Numbered from the stretch's first letter, positions 39,851 through 53,244 are shown. The stretch is 64,000 nucleotides of DNA from Tubiluchus corallicola (GCA_030141605.1 JAQGDQ010000264.1:221001-285000), one strand, 5' to 3'. Numbers and translations: made by a program. The notes: generated by a model not told the origin, from the letters alone.

Positions 39851-40002
39851 CGCAAGCTGGTGGACAGCCTGAACGCCGTGAAGAGGCTCGCAAGCTGGTG
39901 GTCAGCCTGAACGCCGTGAAGAGGCTCGCAAGCTGGTGGTCAGCCTGAACGCCGTGAAGAGGCTCGCAAGCTGGTGGACAGCCTGAACGCCGTGAAGAGG
40001 CT
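39851..40002. repeat. GC-rich 38-bp minisatellite, four copies
   Basis: Four units of exactly 38 bp (39851, 39889, 39927, 39965) beginning cgcaagctggtgg and ending cgccgtgaagaggct. The only difference between units is gacagcc versus gtcagcc. Composition is far more GC-rich than the flanks. As 38 is not a multiple of three, open frames across it are incidental. Confidence 0.95.
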
Positions 40003-43000
40003 CGTAGCAAAACTTAATGTAGTTCACTCAAAAGTTCCGCTATTCTAGCGTTGTGGTTCAGCTGTGTTTATATAAAAATTATTTATCGGGCTTAACTTTC
40101 TAATATATTTCTCAAATATTAAAATAATCCGAGAGCCTTGTCTTTTCCTTTAACTATAATGGAAACGTAGAAAACAAGGCCTAAGGAAATATGGCAACTA
40201 CAGGGCAGTTCAAAGCAAAAGCTTGGGCACCACAAATATATTATGACAAAAGTGTTGATTTGCATTGCAATGTGTTTGTATTAAGTTTACGGTGCCAAAG
40301 ATTTTTTATTGACGGGTCCACACAATTTCAAAGTACAAAAAAACATTTTGCAAATAAAAAAACCTGACTGAATAAAATCCCCAGCGTTTCAACGCACACT
40401 TAATTTCTGTGCCTCAATATTATTATTTTTATAATAGCTAAAGAATGAGCGGAATGTCATGGCCGAGCCTTAGTTTCAGGAAAATACACAATATCAGATT
40501 GTAATCATTTACGTAAATGCCGGTCGTTGTACTAATTGTAACTTTCTTTGCGTGAACAGCGTAACAAAGCTTCATCGTGCGGCAGTAAAACTAAACCAAG
40601 TGAACAAAATTGTGCTAAGCAACAGTGTTACTATCACTCTGTACCTAGTTTTATTATTTAGTATGTATACTGATATAATAGAGTTATGAGCGTCATCATC
40701 AGCATCAGCATCATCATCGTCGTCGTCATCGTCGTTGTTGTCGTCGTCGTCGTTATCATCATTATTATTGTACAGCTCAGCACCCTATCAATCGAAAGAC
40801 ATCAATCGTCAGTTGATGTAGATGGTTGTGTCAGACCGGTACCTAGTTCATTATCAAGAATAATCTTGTAAGTTATAACATTAAACCGGTAGAGGAATCT
40901 TAGCTATGTTTAGAGATGCATATGCAGCTTCCCTTAAAAAGGCAAATATTGAGGCAGTACGGCAGATGAAAACCGGCCAAAACTAGTTTTATTGGTGGTT
41001 ACACACGCATTTACTGAGCAGGTTCACAATGCTTAACTTCTGTCGCTTAAAAATGCTAGGAAGACAAATCATAGACTCTCATATTTGACGAGTTTTCACT
41101 AGCCCTTAACTCTTCCTGGTCTTAGTAAGTCAAGCATGAATTCCCAGACTGCCCCCCATGCGCAGTGTACAAGGTAGTGCCGGTCGAAACACATTTAGAG
41201 CTTTTTTAGAAAAACTTGCTCCTCATAACACGTTTAGCGCAGAGATTTTCCCAACCTAGATCTACAAACCTCGTCTTATCTCACCTCCTAGTTTACTTGT
41301 TGCATACTTGTAAGCATAATACGGCTTAAGCAAAGGCCTTGTTAGACCTTATTCAGGACAAGTGGATTGAGCATTTAGTAGTTAAACAACTTTTTCAAAG
41401 GCTTCGTAACACGTAGATCCCTCAACAAACATTATACGCGATTTCGCAATTTATTTCGCAGCATTGTGGTAAGAGTTTTATTGGAGGAACGCGCATGTTT
41501 ATCAATCTCATTGAGCTCTTGTTACTTCCTACCAAGAAGACAAGGCAGAAAATCTGTCTTTTCCTGCACCAATTATCGCTGCTGCGGTATTAGTTCAGCC
41601 ACTGTGAATATCCAAAATCGAAACGGATAAATTAGAGAAATAGGCAAGCCTTGCAAGTGCCAATTTTTCCGTTTTTTAGTGTTAATGGTAATGTTAAACA
41701 CGCTAATAGTCACTGTCATGAGTATAGTTCTTTTTTCAATATAGGTTAATTGCAACGAAAATACGTAACTTGTTACTCAATGTTACAATTTCGATCAGCA
41801 CTTTTATAATTTCGATAGGTGAGCAATAAAGGGCTGATGCGCTTAAAATTATACTAGGTTTCATTTTAAATAGGAAGTTAAAAATTGAAATTTGGTTGAT
41901 GTCATACTTACTTTACTAATGTAGGAGATTTTTTCATTTACATATTGCTTATATGTAGTTGCTTCCCTCTAATTACTACAGTTTTGCAAATTTATTACAG
42001 TTTTTTATTATTATTACAGATTTTTTTCATGTTTATATTTGCGAACTTCCACAACTCCTGGGGAAAAGTGGATATCAAACTGTCGAAATTTTTTGCTTAA
42101 GATTTGCAGATACGTAAAAATATGTAAATGGTATGTTAAAATACGTAAAAATAGTTTAGTTGCCGTTTCGAGACAGCAAAACGACATACGCTTTGTGGGA
42201 ATGAGGAGCTTAGTAACACCAAATGTGTGGTCACCTAGAAACATCTATCATGCACCCCGGTCCACTTAGCGTTGCAGTTGTCTTAAAACTTGTAGCTGCT
42301 GTAACGAATACCTTTGGTGGATTTTCAAAAATGACCTTCCATGTTCTTAATATAGTACAGGTCATTTCCTTTCAAATTTAATTTGTTACTAAAATGTATA
42401 CCAAACTTACTCGCAATCACATAGCTTGTAGTTCGTTCAAGCTACAGAAAAAGGCTTGACTGCATCACAGCCAAGACGAAATAAGGTAAAATAAAATGAT
42501 AAAATGCAATTTATTCCGGGTAAAAAACGAATGTGTTAGCAACACGGAACTCATAGTTTTAGTAAAAATTTTAGTCAAAAGTTAAAAAATCATTGCGTTT
42601 GGCTTCGCACTATTTTTTCTCAGCGAATGTAATTCTCATAACCCTGTCATAATATACATAAGTATTTAAACAAAAAAAAAAGATGAAAAAATGTTTACTG
42701 TAAACGAATTTGCAAATTCGGCTTTGTTTTATCTCTACGGCAGTTCTTAACAGTGGCAATTGCGGCAATGACAATAAATATAATCGACTAAAAGTTTTGT
42801 TAAAATAGTAAAATGTATACATTTTGGGCTTACAGGTTTTGCATGCGATTTTTTCTTAAAAAGCTTACAATATCTCACACCGCAACTTGCATGTACGAAA
42901 CGTGCTGCTTAATTTGTTAATAAGTTTTTAAAAAATAAACAAATGGTATAATTATTACTTCCGTAAAATCAGAAAATGCTACAGACGTGGTTGTGGCAAA

Positions 43001-43554
43001 ACAATGAAAGTAGCAGTTTGTCTCTAGTGGTTAGGCTACATAAGCTATAGAATCATACTAACTTGTTTCAAATTTTTATTTGAGTGCGAAGCGTTAAAAC
43101 ATTATAAGGCATTTTAGGATTCGAACGTAAGTCCCTCTGGTTAAAGTACACTTGCTGTAGTATAGCTGACGCCTATTGTCATCTTTCTGCTTGAACATGA
43201 TATGCAGCGTAGTTGTTCTGTCGACTACAACTTGATTTTTAAACTCAGAAAACCATTCTTATTAAACTGATCGCGATATTCTTTGTTTTAGAGACCGTCT
43301 GGATGTTTATTAATTCTTACCGTTTATAAATATCCGAGTTTGATCTTCTTCCGGCCAAATTATGTTCAAGTCTATACCTCCACTGTCTAATCACTATATC
43401 ACCTGGTATGTCACTGTAAAAAAATCAATAAAGTTCTCACAAGAACTCTTCCTGCCACCACCAACAGCAATAGACTTGTGACTAAAACTTTTTCTCAGCC
43501 TTTTAAAACTATCAAATTGGAATAAGATGAAGCATAGAAAGTGAAAGAGTGTTT
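40003..43554. other. No gene recognised
   Basis: Chance frames and the trinucleotide tract at 40683-40775. Some slightly GC-richer patches (41100-41200, 42170-42270) show no family resemblance on either strand. Confidence 0.4.
40683..40775. repeat. Imperfect (ATC/GTC)n trinucleotide tract
   Basis: Runs of catcatcatcgtcgtcgtcatcgtcg and related triplets. A shorter tract of the same kind occurs at 47733-47790. These give frames of I, V and S residues only and are not coding. Confidence 0.85.
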
Positions 43555-43700
43555 TGTACGCGGATACGCGTCCACCACAATACTCTTCAATATGTGCGCG
43601 CGTTACGCTCAGCATTGCTGCTGTTTTACGCTACTCACGCGTGACGCAAGCCGCATTTCCGCTCGCTGATTGATTGGTCAGGCAAGGTTGCTCATTTCAA
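43555..43700 (-). promoter_or_regulatory. CpG-rich patch, possible promoter or first exon
   Basis: Within CpG-poor DNA this 146-bp patch has many CG dinucleotides (gcgcgcgttacgc, cacgcgtgacgc). On the minus strand it reads TGACCAATCAATCAGCG (a CCAAT-like motif at 43665-43680), then an ATG-containing stretch and a perfect GTGAGT donor at 43638-43633. That arrangement suits a short first exon, but no downstream exon was found. Confidence 0.25.
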
Positions 43701-45461
43701 TACCGGAGCAAATTGTATTAAAACACGGAAGGGCTCACTTGAACTTTAACTGGTGCATAATCTCAGCTGGAATGGATCTTATTAATGAATTTACTGTTAT
43801 AACCGCACGCGTCCGGGCCTAGACGAAGCTTAATCCAAAACTGGATTCACCTGTTTTTATCCAGCCCCGGAAGTGAAAGTAGAATTTCATAAAATAACTC
43901 ACTCAAAAATAATGCATCTTTTGTTTGCTACTGATACAAAGAGGCGTGTGTTTAACTTACATTTGGCATAATGGTAAAATTTTGCACTTGATGAAGTTAT
44001 GAAAGTGAGTCAATTTTCACTTCTTGCGTACTCATAGGTATTAATAAGTAACTGGATTTATTCAGTCTGCTATTAATACACCCTTTTTGAACAAAAGTGC
44101 TTTCACGCATATTTTTAGAATTATTAAGACCTCTTTGTGTAAGTACAGAGAAATATGCAATGATTAAAGATGTAGAAATTTTTGCTTACATTTTTCTTCA
44201 AAGCACTAGCAATGATAATTAGAAAATATTGCTAATGCATGACTGACTTTATCTACAAAACAAAAGATTTGAAACGTTTGATAAGAAACTAAAATTTCAG
44301 TGCAAAGAAACAGATAGTTTTATCATTTATTATCAAAATAAATTAAACTGAAACAAACTTTAATTGAAAATAACAAGACGATGACGACAACAAGAGTTGT
44401 TACTTAGTCAGAAATAGGCCTGAGCAAGATTTGGTGATGCCCTAAACAGCACCAAAGCCGGAAGCCCTTTAGGGAATTGGGAGAACTTACTACGCAGAAA
44501 ATGCAACAAAACTGCAAAAGTTCTGATTAGGAATCTATAAAAATTACGTAAGTAATTAAATAAACACAAATGTTCAAAATTTAAAAAAATCCATAAATTT
44601 GAGGCTTCTTTTTTCTTGAAGACTGCGTAGCGCTTAAGTTCGTCTTTTTAACTTATGCCTAAATCTTGCCTTGCTGAGACACATCTCTAACAAAAATTTT
44701 CTAATATGTTGACTAGCGTACGTTCAGAATTTACATTTGGGTGAGCAGAAACGTGTGCTTGTTAGTCCTTGTACAATTGCTATTCAACTGTTTGTAGACC
44801 AGATCAGGACATCATGCATTAAATCTAGAATAATGATCAGCCATTTACCCCACTACATAGTTAACAAACGCTAATAATTGTGAAATATCATTTTTGCAGA
44901 ACTGTTCCATTGTTAAGCCAATGCAGACAGAAGTGTTGAGTTAAATTTGGACAAAAGACTTGAACAATGAAATAGATAGTTTACTATGCGCCTTTCATTT
45001 TAACTTTCGTTTTTCCCAAATTAGGGGAGCAATGAACGTGCTTCGTATAATTGAGGCTGCAGCAACTATACTTGAAAGGAAGATGAAGATAAGTTTATAA
45101 TTGGCATTGTGTACATTGACTGATTAAACTTAATTTTGTTTGATAAATGTGCTTTTAGGTTTTCATGAGCGTCGATTAAAAACACTTTCACTGAAGAGCT
45201 GCACGCATCGTGTTAATAAATTAATATCAGTAATAATTGATTTGTTATTGACAGTAAACTGACAACAAACACTAAACAAAGCTTATTAAAAATTTGAATG
45301 TCAACCAGACGCAAGTAACTTTTACCGGAGAAATTTGTTGTCTAAATATCGTCAGCTTTATTGTGACAAACGTGCTACCGGTAAAAGTTTATTTTTACTA
45401 GTTTCGTCACCTGTTTTTTCTGGTTTGCATTTCGTCCTGCCGGATAGTGCCGACTTGCCTA
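43701..45461. other. No gene recognised
   Basis: AT-rich DNA with no splice-bounded open block on either strand that I could support. Confidence 0.4.
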
Positions 45462-45830
45462 GGCCGGATTAAGACCTTTTGGGGCCCCTAGGTCCAATGA
45501 AATTATGGGGGTGCCCTGAGGCGAAGCGACCCTCTAACTTGCCCTATCTTGAAATTTTTTTTTCACTCGTGATATATTTTAGTGACACTTACGTAAGTTG
45601 AAGTAAACTTATTGCCAATTCTTCAAATAAGCTAGAATAGCTATCTTTTGTTTGTCAATAAAAATATTCTGTAAGAAATACCACACGCATACGATTGTTT
45701 TATTATTTATTACAAAGCAAATTAACAGATATTTCAACATAGCTGTAGTGGAAAAACTGATTTTTTTTACCAAATGTTACCAAAGCTTAAGAGACCTAGG
45801 CTGCAGCCTATACGGTTATAGGCTAATTCA
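45462..45830 (+). repeat. Dispersed repeat family with CCCTCTAAC core, copy 2
   Basis: Starts ggccggattaagacc and ends in gacctaggctgcagccta. It shares ordered blocks with the inverted copy at 34180-34530. The ggccggattaag start also resembles the left end of the element at 51515-51870, so the families may share termini. Confidence 0.8.
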
Positions 45831-46568
45831 GCTCAGTAAGTTACATTTTATCAAGAAGCTTTTCACTTTGTTTTGCCGCTGAGAATCCTTTTAATACATT
45901 CGCCTATATGCTAAATATATATTATATACTACTATACTATTTGTATGGTATATACTACTATATTATATACTACTATACATTTAAATATTATTAAATAAAC
46001 GATATTATATTGTTGACATAGTGACAATTAATAATGAGCAAAATAAAACCAAAAAAGTGCTGTAATGACTAACTCGTTAACGAAATACAGACAAGTTATA
46101 AACAATGATCTTATAATATTCTAAAGTTCGTAGTTGGATAATATTGAAGTTCGTAGGCTATCATCGTGGCTTGTAGCCACACGGAGCATCCACGTGCTAT
46201 AATGTATTAAAATTATGGTAATTACCGTTAAATTACGTGAACACTCTCGCTTTTTAAGTTTCAAGGAAAGTGACAGAATGTTGATTAATAAGTTTTTACT
46301 CGGCAATCAAATTAAAATCCAATTAGCAGCATTTGCCTTGCGCAATATGTCAATCATGAACCTCGTAAAATAACTTCCCGAGTGAGTTAATCCAGATGAA
46401 AATAAAGACCCCCATTCACTTTCCCTACTTCCTGAATTTTAGCCAGACATTGTAGCAACTGTTACTGGCGTTTAATCAATCACTAACTTGTTTTGATACA
46501 AGCTGCAAATCAGTTAACGCCTAACAGAAACTTCATTGTATCCGATCACTGACCAGGTACTAATTTAC

Positions 46569-46706
46569 CGGGCGCATAAATGCTTGTATTGTTCTGCTCC
46601 AGGAAGAAGTTCCGCTGTTTGTTATAGCGATACGCTCATGTTTGACATGATCCAACAGCTCGCGTGGGTCAGAGATTGACTTTGATGAAAGTGACTCTAC
46701 GCGCAT
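46569..46706 (-). CDS. Candidate first coding exon of an unidentified gene
   Basis: A minus-strand ATG at 46706-46704 opens 46 codons ending at CCG|GTAAAT (phase 0), with an in-frame TAA a short distance upstream. The residue order is well mixed (SLSSKSISDPRELLDHVKHE, then RIAITNSGTSSWSRT) and the stretch is more GC-rich than its surroundings. No family is recognised. If real, later exons should lie at lower coordinates; the candidate exons near 23 kb are on the same strand, but no link can be shown. Confidence 0.3.
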
Positions 46707-49100
46707 AGTTTGAACTTGTGTGGTCGGAAATAGAGTAACGTGTTACACTTCTAAAACGCAGCTTTATACAGCCGCACAAAACGTTTAGGCTGATGGCAGT
46801 TTGAGCTGTAGACCTATTCTGTATGTCCTGTTAAAAAGGGAGTGGTTAAATGTCAAATCAAGACTTGCTGCAGTTTAACAGGCAATTATGAGACTTAAGG
46901 TACAATGACCAAAGTGTGTCCGAGTTCTGCATAGACTTTTTTAAGCTAATGTAATGCAAACGCAGAAAAGTAGACATTTTCGCTGGTTTCATCAATACCA
47001 TGATTACACTTTTATTGCTGATTTGCTTTCAAGGAAAGGCCATTTATAAATTTAATAAGGCTAGATATGGTGTTAAGCTTCCCCCTAGAACGGGGAATTC
47101 ATTGAAGATTTTGCTGTACCTAAAAAAACATTTATTTCTAAAATACGCTTTAAGAAGTACTACTACTTTTGTAAATGTATTTTTCCTAAAATATTTTAGA
47201 AATTCATCAAAGAATGCGCGCCTCAGAGCACGAAAATTCTGCTATCTTATCCATTTTCCTAAATGTAAGAGCAATCTGTGATCTCTGTATAAATTCTTGA
47301 ACAGCTTAACTATACAATGCATCTAATTATATCGGAATACCTAACCAAGTATTGAGCATGCCGCCCAAGTAAAATAAGGGTTTCATTTCATTGTTGTTGT
47401 AACAAGGTACTGCTTACGCTGTAGGCCTACACATACAAAGGCTATGTAAAAATTGTAAAATATTTTATATGCAAATTCAGCGAATGTGAAGGACGTCTTT
47501 CTTCAAACAAGGCCAAGTAACTCAATTTTGGCTTGGAACAGCTAAACAGGCATGTTTCCCGATGGGTCATCTTCCAAAAAAGTACCCTCTAGTAATACAT
47601 ATAAATAAAATAATCACAGCTAATATATAGATTATAGCACAACTATAGTGAAAACAATATCGTGTGGTTTTTAACTTAATTAAATTGATGGATATGATTG
47701 GTCGATTTAAAATAAGCTTATATATATCTCAGTCGTAATCGTCATCTTTATTGTTGTCATCGTTGCTGTTGTCACAATTGTCGTAGTCATCCCAATGTAT
47801 TACTGACAGGAAGCCAAGGACTTTAATCGCTACTTAACTGCATGAGATCGTTTTCTGAAATTATGTGATTGAAAATTACGTGGACGGGGATTTAGTAAAA
47901 GCAAAGCCTTTAACTCAGTAACAAATTATTTATATCAATCGAACATACTAACATCGTTGCAAATGCTTCACTGACTTTGTTGATTTCTTCTACCCACAAA
48001 ACTGATTAGATTGACCTCAAGTCTAGTTTTGTCTTGTCTCGTTTTATTAAAACAATATTGCAAGGCTTGCCAAATACTAATGAAAAAGATGGATTTAGTA
48101 ATTTTCAATGGATTTAGTAAATGTAATGTTTCTGAAAATAAATATTAATGACTTCCCTTTTTGGACTCTGGTATATACGGTTTGCGACACAATCATGTAG
48201 GAACATTTTTGTCTAGATAAACTCAGATGTAGAATTGTTTTCCTTCATTCAGTCTTGATGCCGATGTACAGATGTTATAAATTAACGTGAAAATTCAGTT
48301 AGACCTTTGAGGCGCGGGTCAATTTTGGCATCGAGCCAGAAAACTTTGAATTTTTACACTACTGCTGAACCGACACGAATTATGTAATAGTTGCAAGTAC
48401 GTGGTATGCCCACTATGACATACACCGCCACCATTAGCCAATAATGCGCGAACAGTCCACATTTTTCAACATGTGTAAAAAAGCTTTACAGTATCCGGTT
48501 ATTTTATTTTCTTGGCCTTATAATATACACGCATTTTTTACCAAGTCTATAGAGTAAATCATTAATCAAAATTTATCTTCCATGATTGCCAGGCAGTTTC
48601 AGGTGTGTTACGATTTATTCTTATATTCAAATAACAAAAAAGTTCAGTTCACTGATATCGTTTATACAGTGATCTCAATTTACCCAAGAAAACAATAAGC
48701 ATATACAAGTGTTGAACTTTGATTGTTGTTCACTTAACCCTTTACCTGTTTATGTACACAGATGTTAATGATGCCAAATCATTATCGATTCGTAGATAAC
48801 CCAGGAAGAAAAGTGAGAGTTCTATCGCAGTAATTGCCATAATTTTCTTGTTTGCGTTTAATTTCGCGAGGCTTTTGTTGTTGGGAAAAAGTACATACTG
48901 CATTAACATGCTGGTGGTTGGTGTTAACAGAAGAAGATTGTTCTGTTAATAGGGATTTGACAAAATTAGCATAAATAATAAGCCTTCATCAGCAATCAAT
49001 GTGCTTACAGGTTAATCAAGGTGGATGCAAACCTCATTGACAGAAGTAATATTTTTCAAATGTAAAACGTTTTAAAAACGGCTCCAAAATTGTGAAATTT
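46707..49100. other. No gene recognised
   Basis: One plus-strand frame (47000-47281) is open for 93 codons but its composition is that of AT-rich chance sequence. A short ATC/GTC tract lies at 47733-47790. Confidence 0.4.
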
Positions 49101-49152
49101 TGTAAGTACAGTCAAACCTGTTTATACCGGTTACTTTGCGACTGCAAAAAAG

Positions 49153-49284
49153 ATGGCGTTATTTTGGCGCAGGAAAATTGGGCTCGGCCGTTTGGGCGCC
49201 AGAATCGACGCTAATTTCTGTGCTGCGCTACAAAACGCGATGTCTATAGTTGGCCTATTAGGTGGAGCCTCTTTGACTGCTTAG
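49153..49284 (+). CDS. Possible 43-residue ORF in a GC-rich patch
   Basis: AAAAAAGATGGCG provides an ATG in good initiation context, followed by 43 codons (MALFWRRKIGLGRLGARIDA, then NFCAALQNAM and a Gly-rich end). It lies just after a short stretch, tacagtcaaacctgttta at 49106, that looks like a Tc1/mariner-type terminus. AAGATGGC is also a common motif at animal transcription starts. No homologue is recognised; it could be a promoter or transposon end rather than a gene. Confidence 0.15.
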   Translation: MALFWRRKIGLGRLGARIDANFCAALQNAMSIVGLLGGASLTA

Positions 49285-51514
49285 TTCAATGATAATTTTG
49301 GAAATTTACCTAAGGCTTTTGTAAACAATTATAAATTTTTATTGTCGTGAATGTGATAGTGTAATCCGTAAAAAAAACTTTGCTGCTGAACATTTCGCAA
49401 GAGATACCGTGAAGATGCTTAATCTTGAAAGTGATAATTATGTTATAAGCATTTTTTCTTACTAATTGACCTGTTTTCCTTCGAATAGGCAGCTAGTATA
49501 AACAACGTTACTTAAAGCGTACCAAGAGCTCGATGAATAGTTGCAGGTTAACGTTAGGTTATTGTCAGCTCGCTTGGAACAAACTGGAAATGCTAGGTTG
49601 GCTTCTTCTGTCTGCGAATTTTAATAAACATTGCTAATAATGAACAACTAAATCTCACTGTTCATGTGGCTGACAAGCTTTGTTCATTTTAAAAGCTACA
49701 CACAGGCTAATACTGAAAGTGGCGAAAGTGCAGATCTACCTCAAAACATACATTTCAAAACAATGAATATCAAATAACATTCGTCACGTCAGCGTAGAGT
49801 TTCAGCGCTCAACGCTACACATTTTTATTAACAAAAATGAACGTTATATGTGAAGTTTCTTCTCGATTTTGTAAACAGTTTTTATAGTAATAAATAGCTG
49901 TCAGGCTTCTTATAAATTATTTTCCTGAAAACTATAACTTCACTAGATTTCAGAAGAATATCAGCAGATACCTACTATCACTAGCAGATTTGTTATGTTA
50001 ATTTTATTTCTCTGGACATGTTTATTATGAGTGGACTTTGGTCTTTTTGGGCGATTTGTACAAAAATAACAGGTTTCCCACTTTTCCATTTGAGTTTTCG
50101 AAACTAGTTTATAAAAATATCACACTGACTCTCAATTGAATTCCTGATTTAATCTCATCAAGTGACAGTGATGATGATAATGTTGACGATGATGACTCCA
50201 CCCGGAATCTATAGATCAACTGAAGATCACAAATGAATGGTCTTCTGACCGCCAGCTAGAACACTGCCACTTCTTTTCTGACCACAAGAGGGCGCTAAAA
50301 CATCTACGCGGCAATAGACGTAAATCTGATTTATGACTCTGATGCTCTGTCACTCCCAAGACCTATAAGTTGCCTGATCAGGACCCAGTTTGACCTACAG
50401 TCATGACCCACTTGCACTGGCAATGACTGTCCCAGAGCTAATTCATACAGATATAATAATATTTTTGGTCTGTGCTCTCACAACTAGAGTGAAAGAAATA
50501 ATTATCTACATATATACTCATTGTTTAAAATGTTTAGATATAAGTTTAAAAAGTAAGAAGAAAACAAAACATCTGTAAGCTTCACTTTTCTTCCTCAAAC
50601 ACCCATTAGAGATGCATTCTGGGAGGCCTGCCATTTCTGTGCTTTTCAAGAGGCTTTTCATTTTGTGCTTTGCAATTGTGTTGATTCACCTCAAACTTTA
50701 AGCTAGGACCCTGTTGAAAAAACAGTCTCAAGTTGTGAATGGGTTGACTAGGACCTGAGATGTACCCATTACAACTGGACTGTCTCAGCCTGGCTTTGTA
50801 CACGTTTGCATATTTTATAGTAAGTTACTAAGCGTTGGAAGCTTGACAGCAAGCAAAAGTGCTAAATTGTGTATTAAAATTACCACATTTTTGCAATTTA
50901 TTAAATTTCTAGTTAAATTCACAATAACAGACACTGAAGATATGTTTAAGTTTCGTGGGATTTTTATCTCAAATAAACTCTTCTAAGACGATAAAACCAG
51001 TCTGCATGCTAAGCTTAGCAACATCTACTAATGAACATTATTCTTAGTAAATATGAAGCTTGACAACAAATACACAACCATTAATTAATAAAATTCAAGG
51101 TGATGGCCACCTAGAGGCCACTTTTTATAAGTGATGCAACTGTACAAAATTAAAGCATGTATGCCATAAAAGTTAGTAATCCTATGTCACAGGACTTATG
51201 GTATTAGTGATTCTTTGACGTAGTGATCAATACTGACAATGCCACATTAATAAATATATTTTAAAAATTACTGAATATAAGCATTGTTTATGATAACTAA
51301 GTAGTAGTGTACAAAAACAGTCGCTAATTCTATCTCGCTACAAGTGTTCATTATACAAATGTAGTCAAACACCTTAACAGTAACTAGTACCTGTGACATT
51401 TTTAATATCATCTTCTAATCAAAATGAAGCCATAAAAGGTCATTAGTGCACCCTCAAGCATTTTTATTGCAGTATCTCATATTTTTACTATAAAAACACT
51501 GGAGTTATTTTGTC
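49285..51514. other. No gene recognised
   Basis: Contains two short adjacent plus-strand patches that could be transposon debris: an acidic run (SSDSDDDNVDDDDS near 50160) and EWSSDRQLEHCHFFSDHKRA near 50238. They are in different frames and neither is bounded by splice sites. Confidence 0.3.
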
Positions 51515-51870
51515 CACTGCCGGATTAAGGATGGGATTTATGGCTGCAGCCCAGGGCCCTCCGCCACCTGAGAGGCCCACGGAGACTAAGTGAAATTAAT
51601 TTACTGTGAAAAGTCACTACAAAATGAGAATAGATTATCTCTTTAAAATGGCTCAATTAATTAATGTACTATACAATAAAACACATCTCCATTATTCCAA
51701 CTCACTGGTACTGCCACACCAGTAAATGTTGGCATTATGTTGTAGAAGTTGAATAAACTGATTTGAAGAATCCAACATTCATGCTTTTGTTAATTGTCAC
51801 TGGGGGCCAGGGGCTCACAGCATCTGTAGCCCAGGGGCCTACAAAATCAAAATCTGGCCTGATTTTACTG
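51515..51870. mobile_element. Non-autonomous inverted-repeat element (CCGGATTAAGG type)
   Basis: The left part reads actgccggattaaggatgg, then ctgcagcccagggccc. The right part reads ggggccaggggctcac, then tagcccaggggcctac and aatctggcctgatttt. The ends are imperfect inverted repeats (ccggattaa against ggccagatt), each followed by a G/C-run block. No coding content; the superfamily is not clear. Confidence 0.5.
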
Positions 51871-53093
51871 TATATGTAAAAAACAAATACGCTCCCATGT
51901 TGTCTTCCCCCGTACAGAAAACACAAATTACCAGTTTTTCAACTTTGTGTGGCTTCATAATGATCTTTTCTACCACAAAGCATTTCTGTCATTAGAGTAT
52001 CACTAACAATTTCCCAACATGCATATAAACACATTTTAAAACAATAACCTAAATATACAGCTTTGTTTAATAATACAAATAATTATAAACCCTTCACATA
52101 AAAACTAGTTTATATCAGTTGAATCACAGAAAATATTCACTGGTTTCAGTAATCTGCCGGTCAGCTTTATTCAAAAGTACTATGGTAACTAAATTTTACA
52201 ACAATTACTCAAATTTATTCCAACAATAAAATTACAAAACAACATACAGTGAATGGAATGCCATCACACACATTATAGAAAAAATAATCTTGTCAGTATA
52301 ATCAAACAAAAATTATTATTAACTAGCCTGGTTTAGTCTGTACCTTCTACTATTTGCAGTAAAACTGTAACAAAAGTACTAGCAGATTCGATGCAATAAA
52401 GAGTGTGAACATCTGAGTTCATTTAGCAGAATAAGAATATTTACAAGACAGCAGACACGAATCATTGCAGAGTATACCTAAGGTGTTCTGCTGAATTAGG
52501 TCCCTTGTTTTCACCCCTTTTTACAAAATACGTAATTATAATGCTTATATCGATAGTTAAATGACGGATAAAGGCTTTGTGAAAGTCCAATAAATCAATG
52601 GCAGTGCTATAAACTAACCAATCATGGGCTCAAACTAGTTTAGTTGTGCTTTCTAAATGCTATTTTCAATTATCTTAGCAAATTTTCAATAGTCTAACGT
52701 TAACCTAATTTTTGATACTAAAGAAATACGTGCAGAATTAATGCAGAAAAAGAATAATTTGCTTTCTAAAGGCTTGCAGACAATAGTACTAACATTTTTT
52801 ATGATTAATTTAAAATGCAATGAAGAGACAATAAGTTTAATAGGCCACAGAAGAGAAGGTTTTGAAACAAAGGAAACTTAGGTTTACTAACCTTGAGGTA
52901 CATGTGGTTATTTACTTAAACATGTAAATTCGGTGAATAACTATTCCACAATATACTTCAGACTAGACTAACCTTACTCTCCTGAGAATTGTTTCTCAAC
53001 CACACTCATTTAAATTAACCGTGCACAATCTACAACCATCTGTACTTAAGTTACCTAGCATTTCCTAACCTAAGTGCTACCAAGTTAAAACTA
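51871..53093. other. No gene recognised
   Basis: AT-rich DNA downstream of the GCLM gene; no coding or repeat structure stood out. Confidence 0.4.
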
Positions 53094-53230
53094 TACTTGG
53101 AGCGCTTGACAAAATTAGTCCTTGTTAACTTTACAATTCCCAAAATATACCTATATACTTGAACAATTGCCCTCTATGGTAAAACTTATCTACATAGAAA
53201 TTCTACAAATTGTCACGTGTTATTTTGTGC
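53094..53230 (+). repeat. Direct repeat left of MITE 53245-53955
   Basis: About 137 bp beginning tacttgg, with gcttgacaaaattagtcctt and ttattttgtgc, repeated with small changes at 53956-54094. Confidence 0.88.
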
Positions 53231-53244
53231 AAACGACTGACATA

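Noticed and set aside
39741-40010. Arg/Ser-rich 89-codon minus-strand frame
   Set aside because: It lies over the 38-bp minisatellite, whose unit is not a multiple of three, so the frame changes in each unit.
43050-43200. tRNA-like B box (GTTCGAATCC) on the minus strand near 43120
   Set aside because: No acceptable A box or foldable arms at the right distance.
50155-50340. Acidic run and following frame as a piggyBac transposase start
   Set aside because: The pieces are in different frames, very short, and lack any catalytic-domain block.
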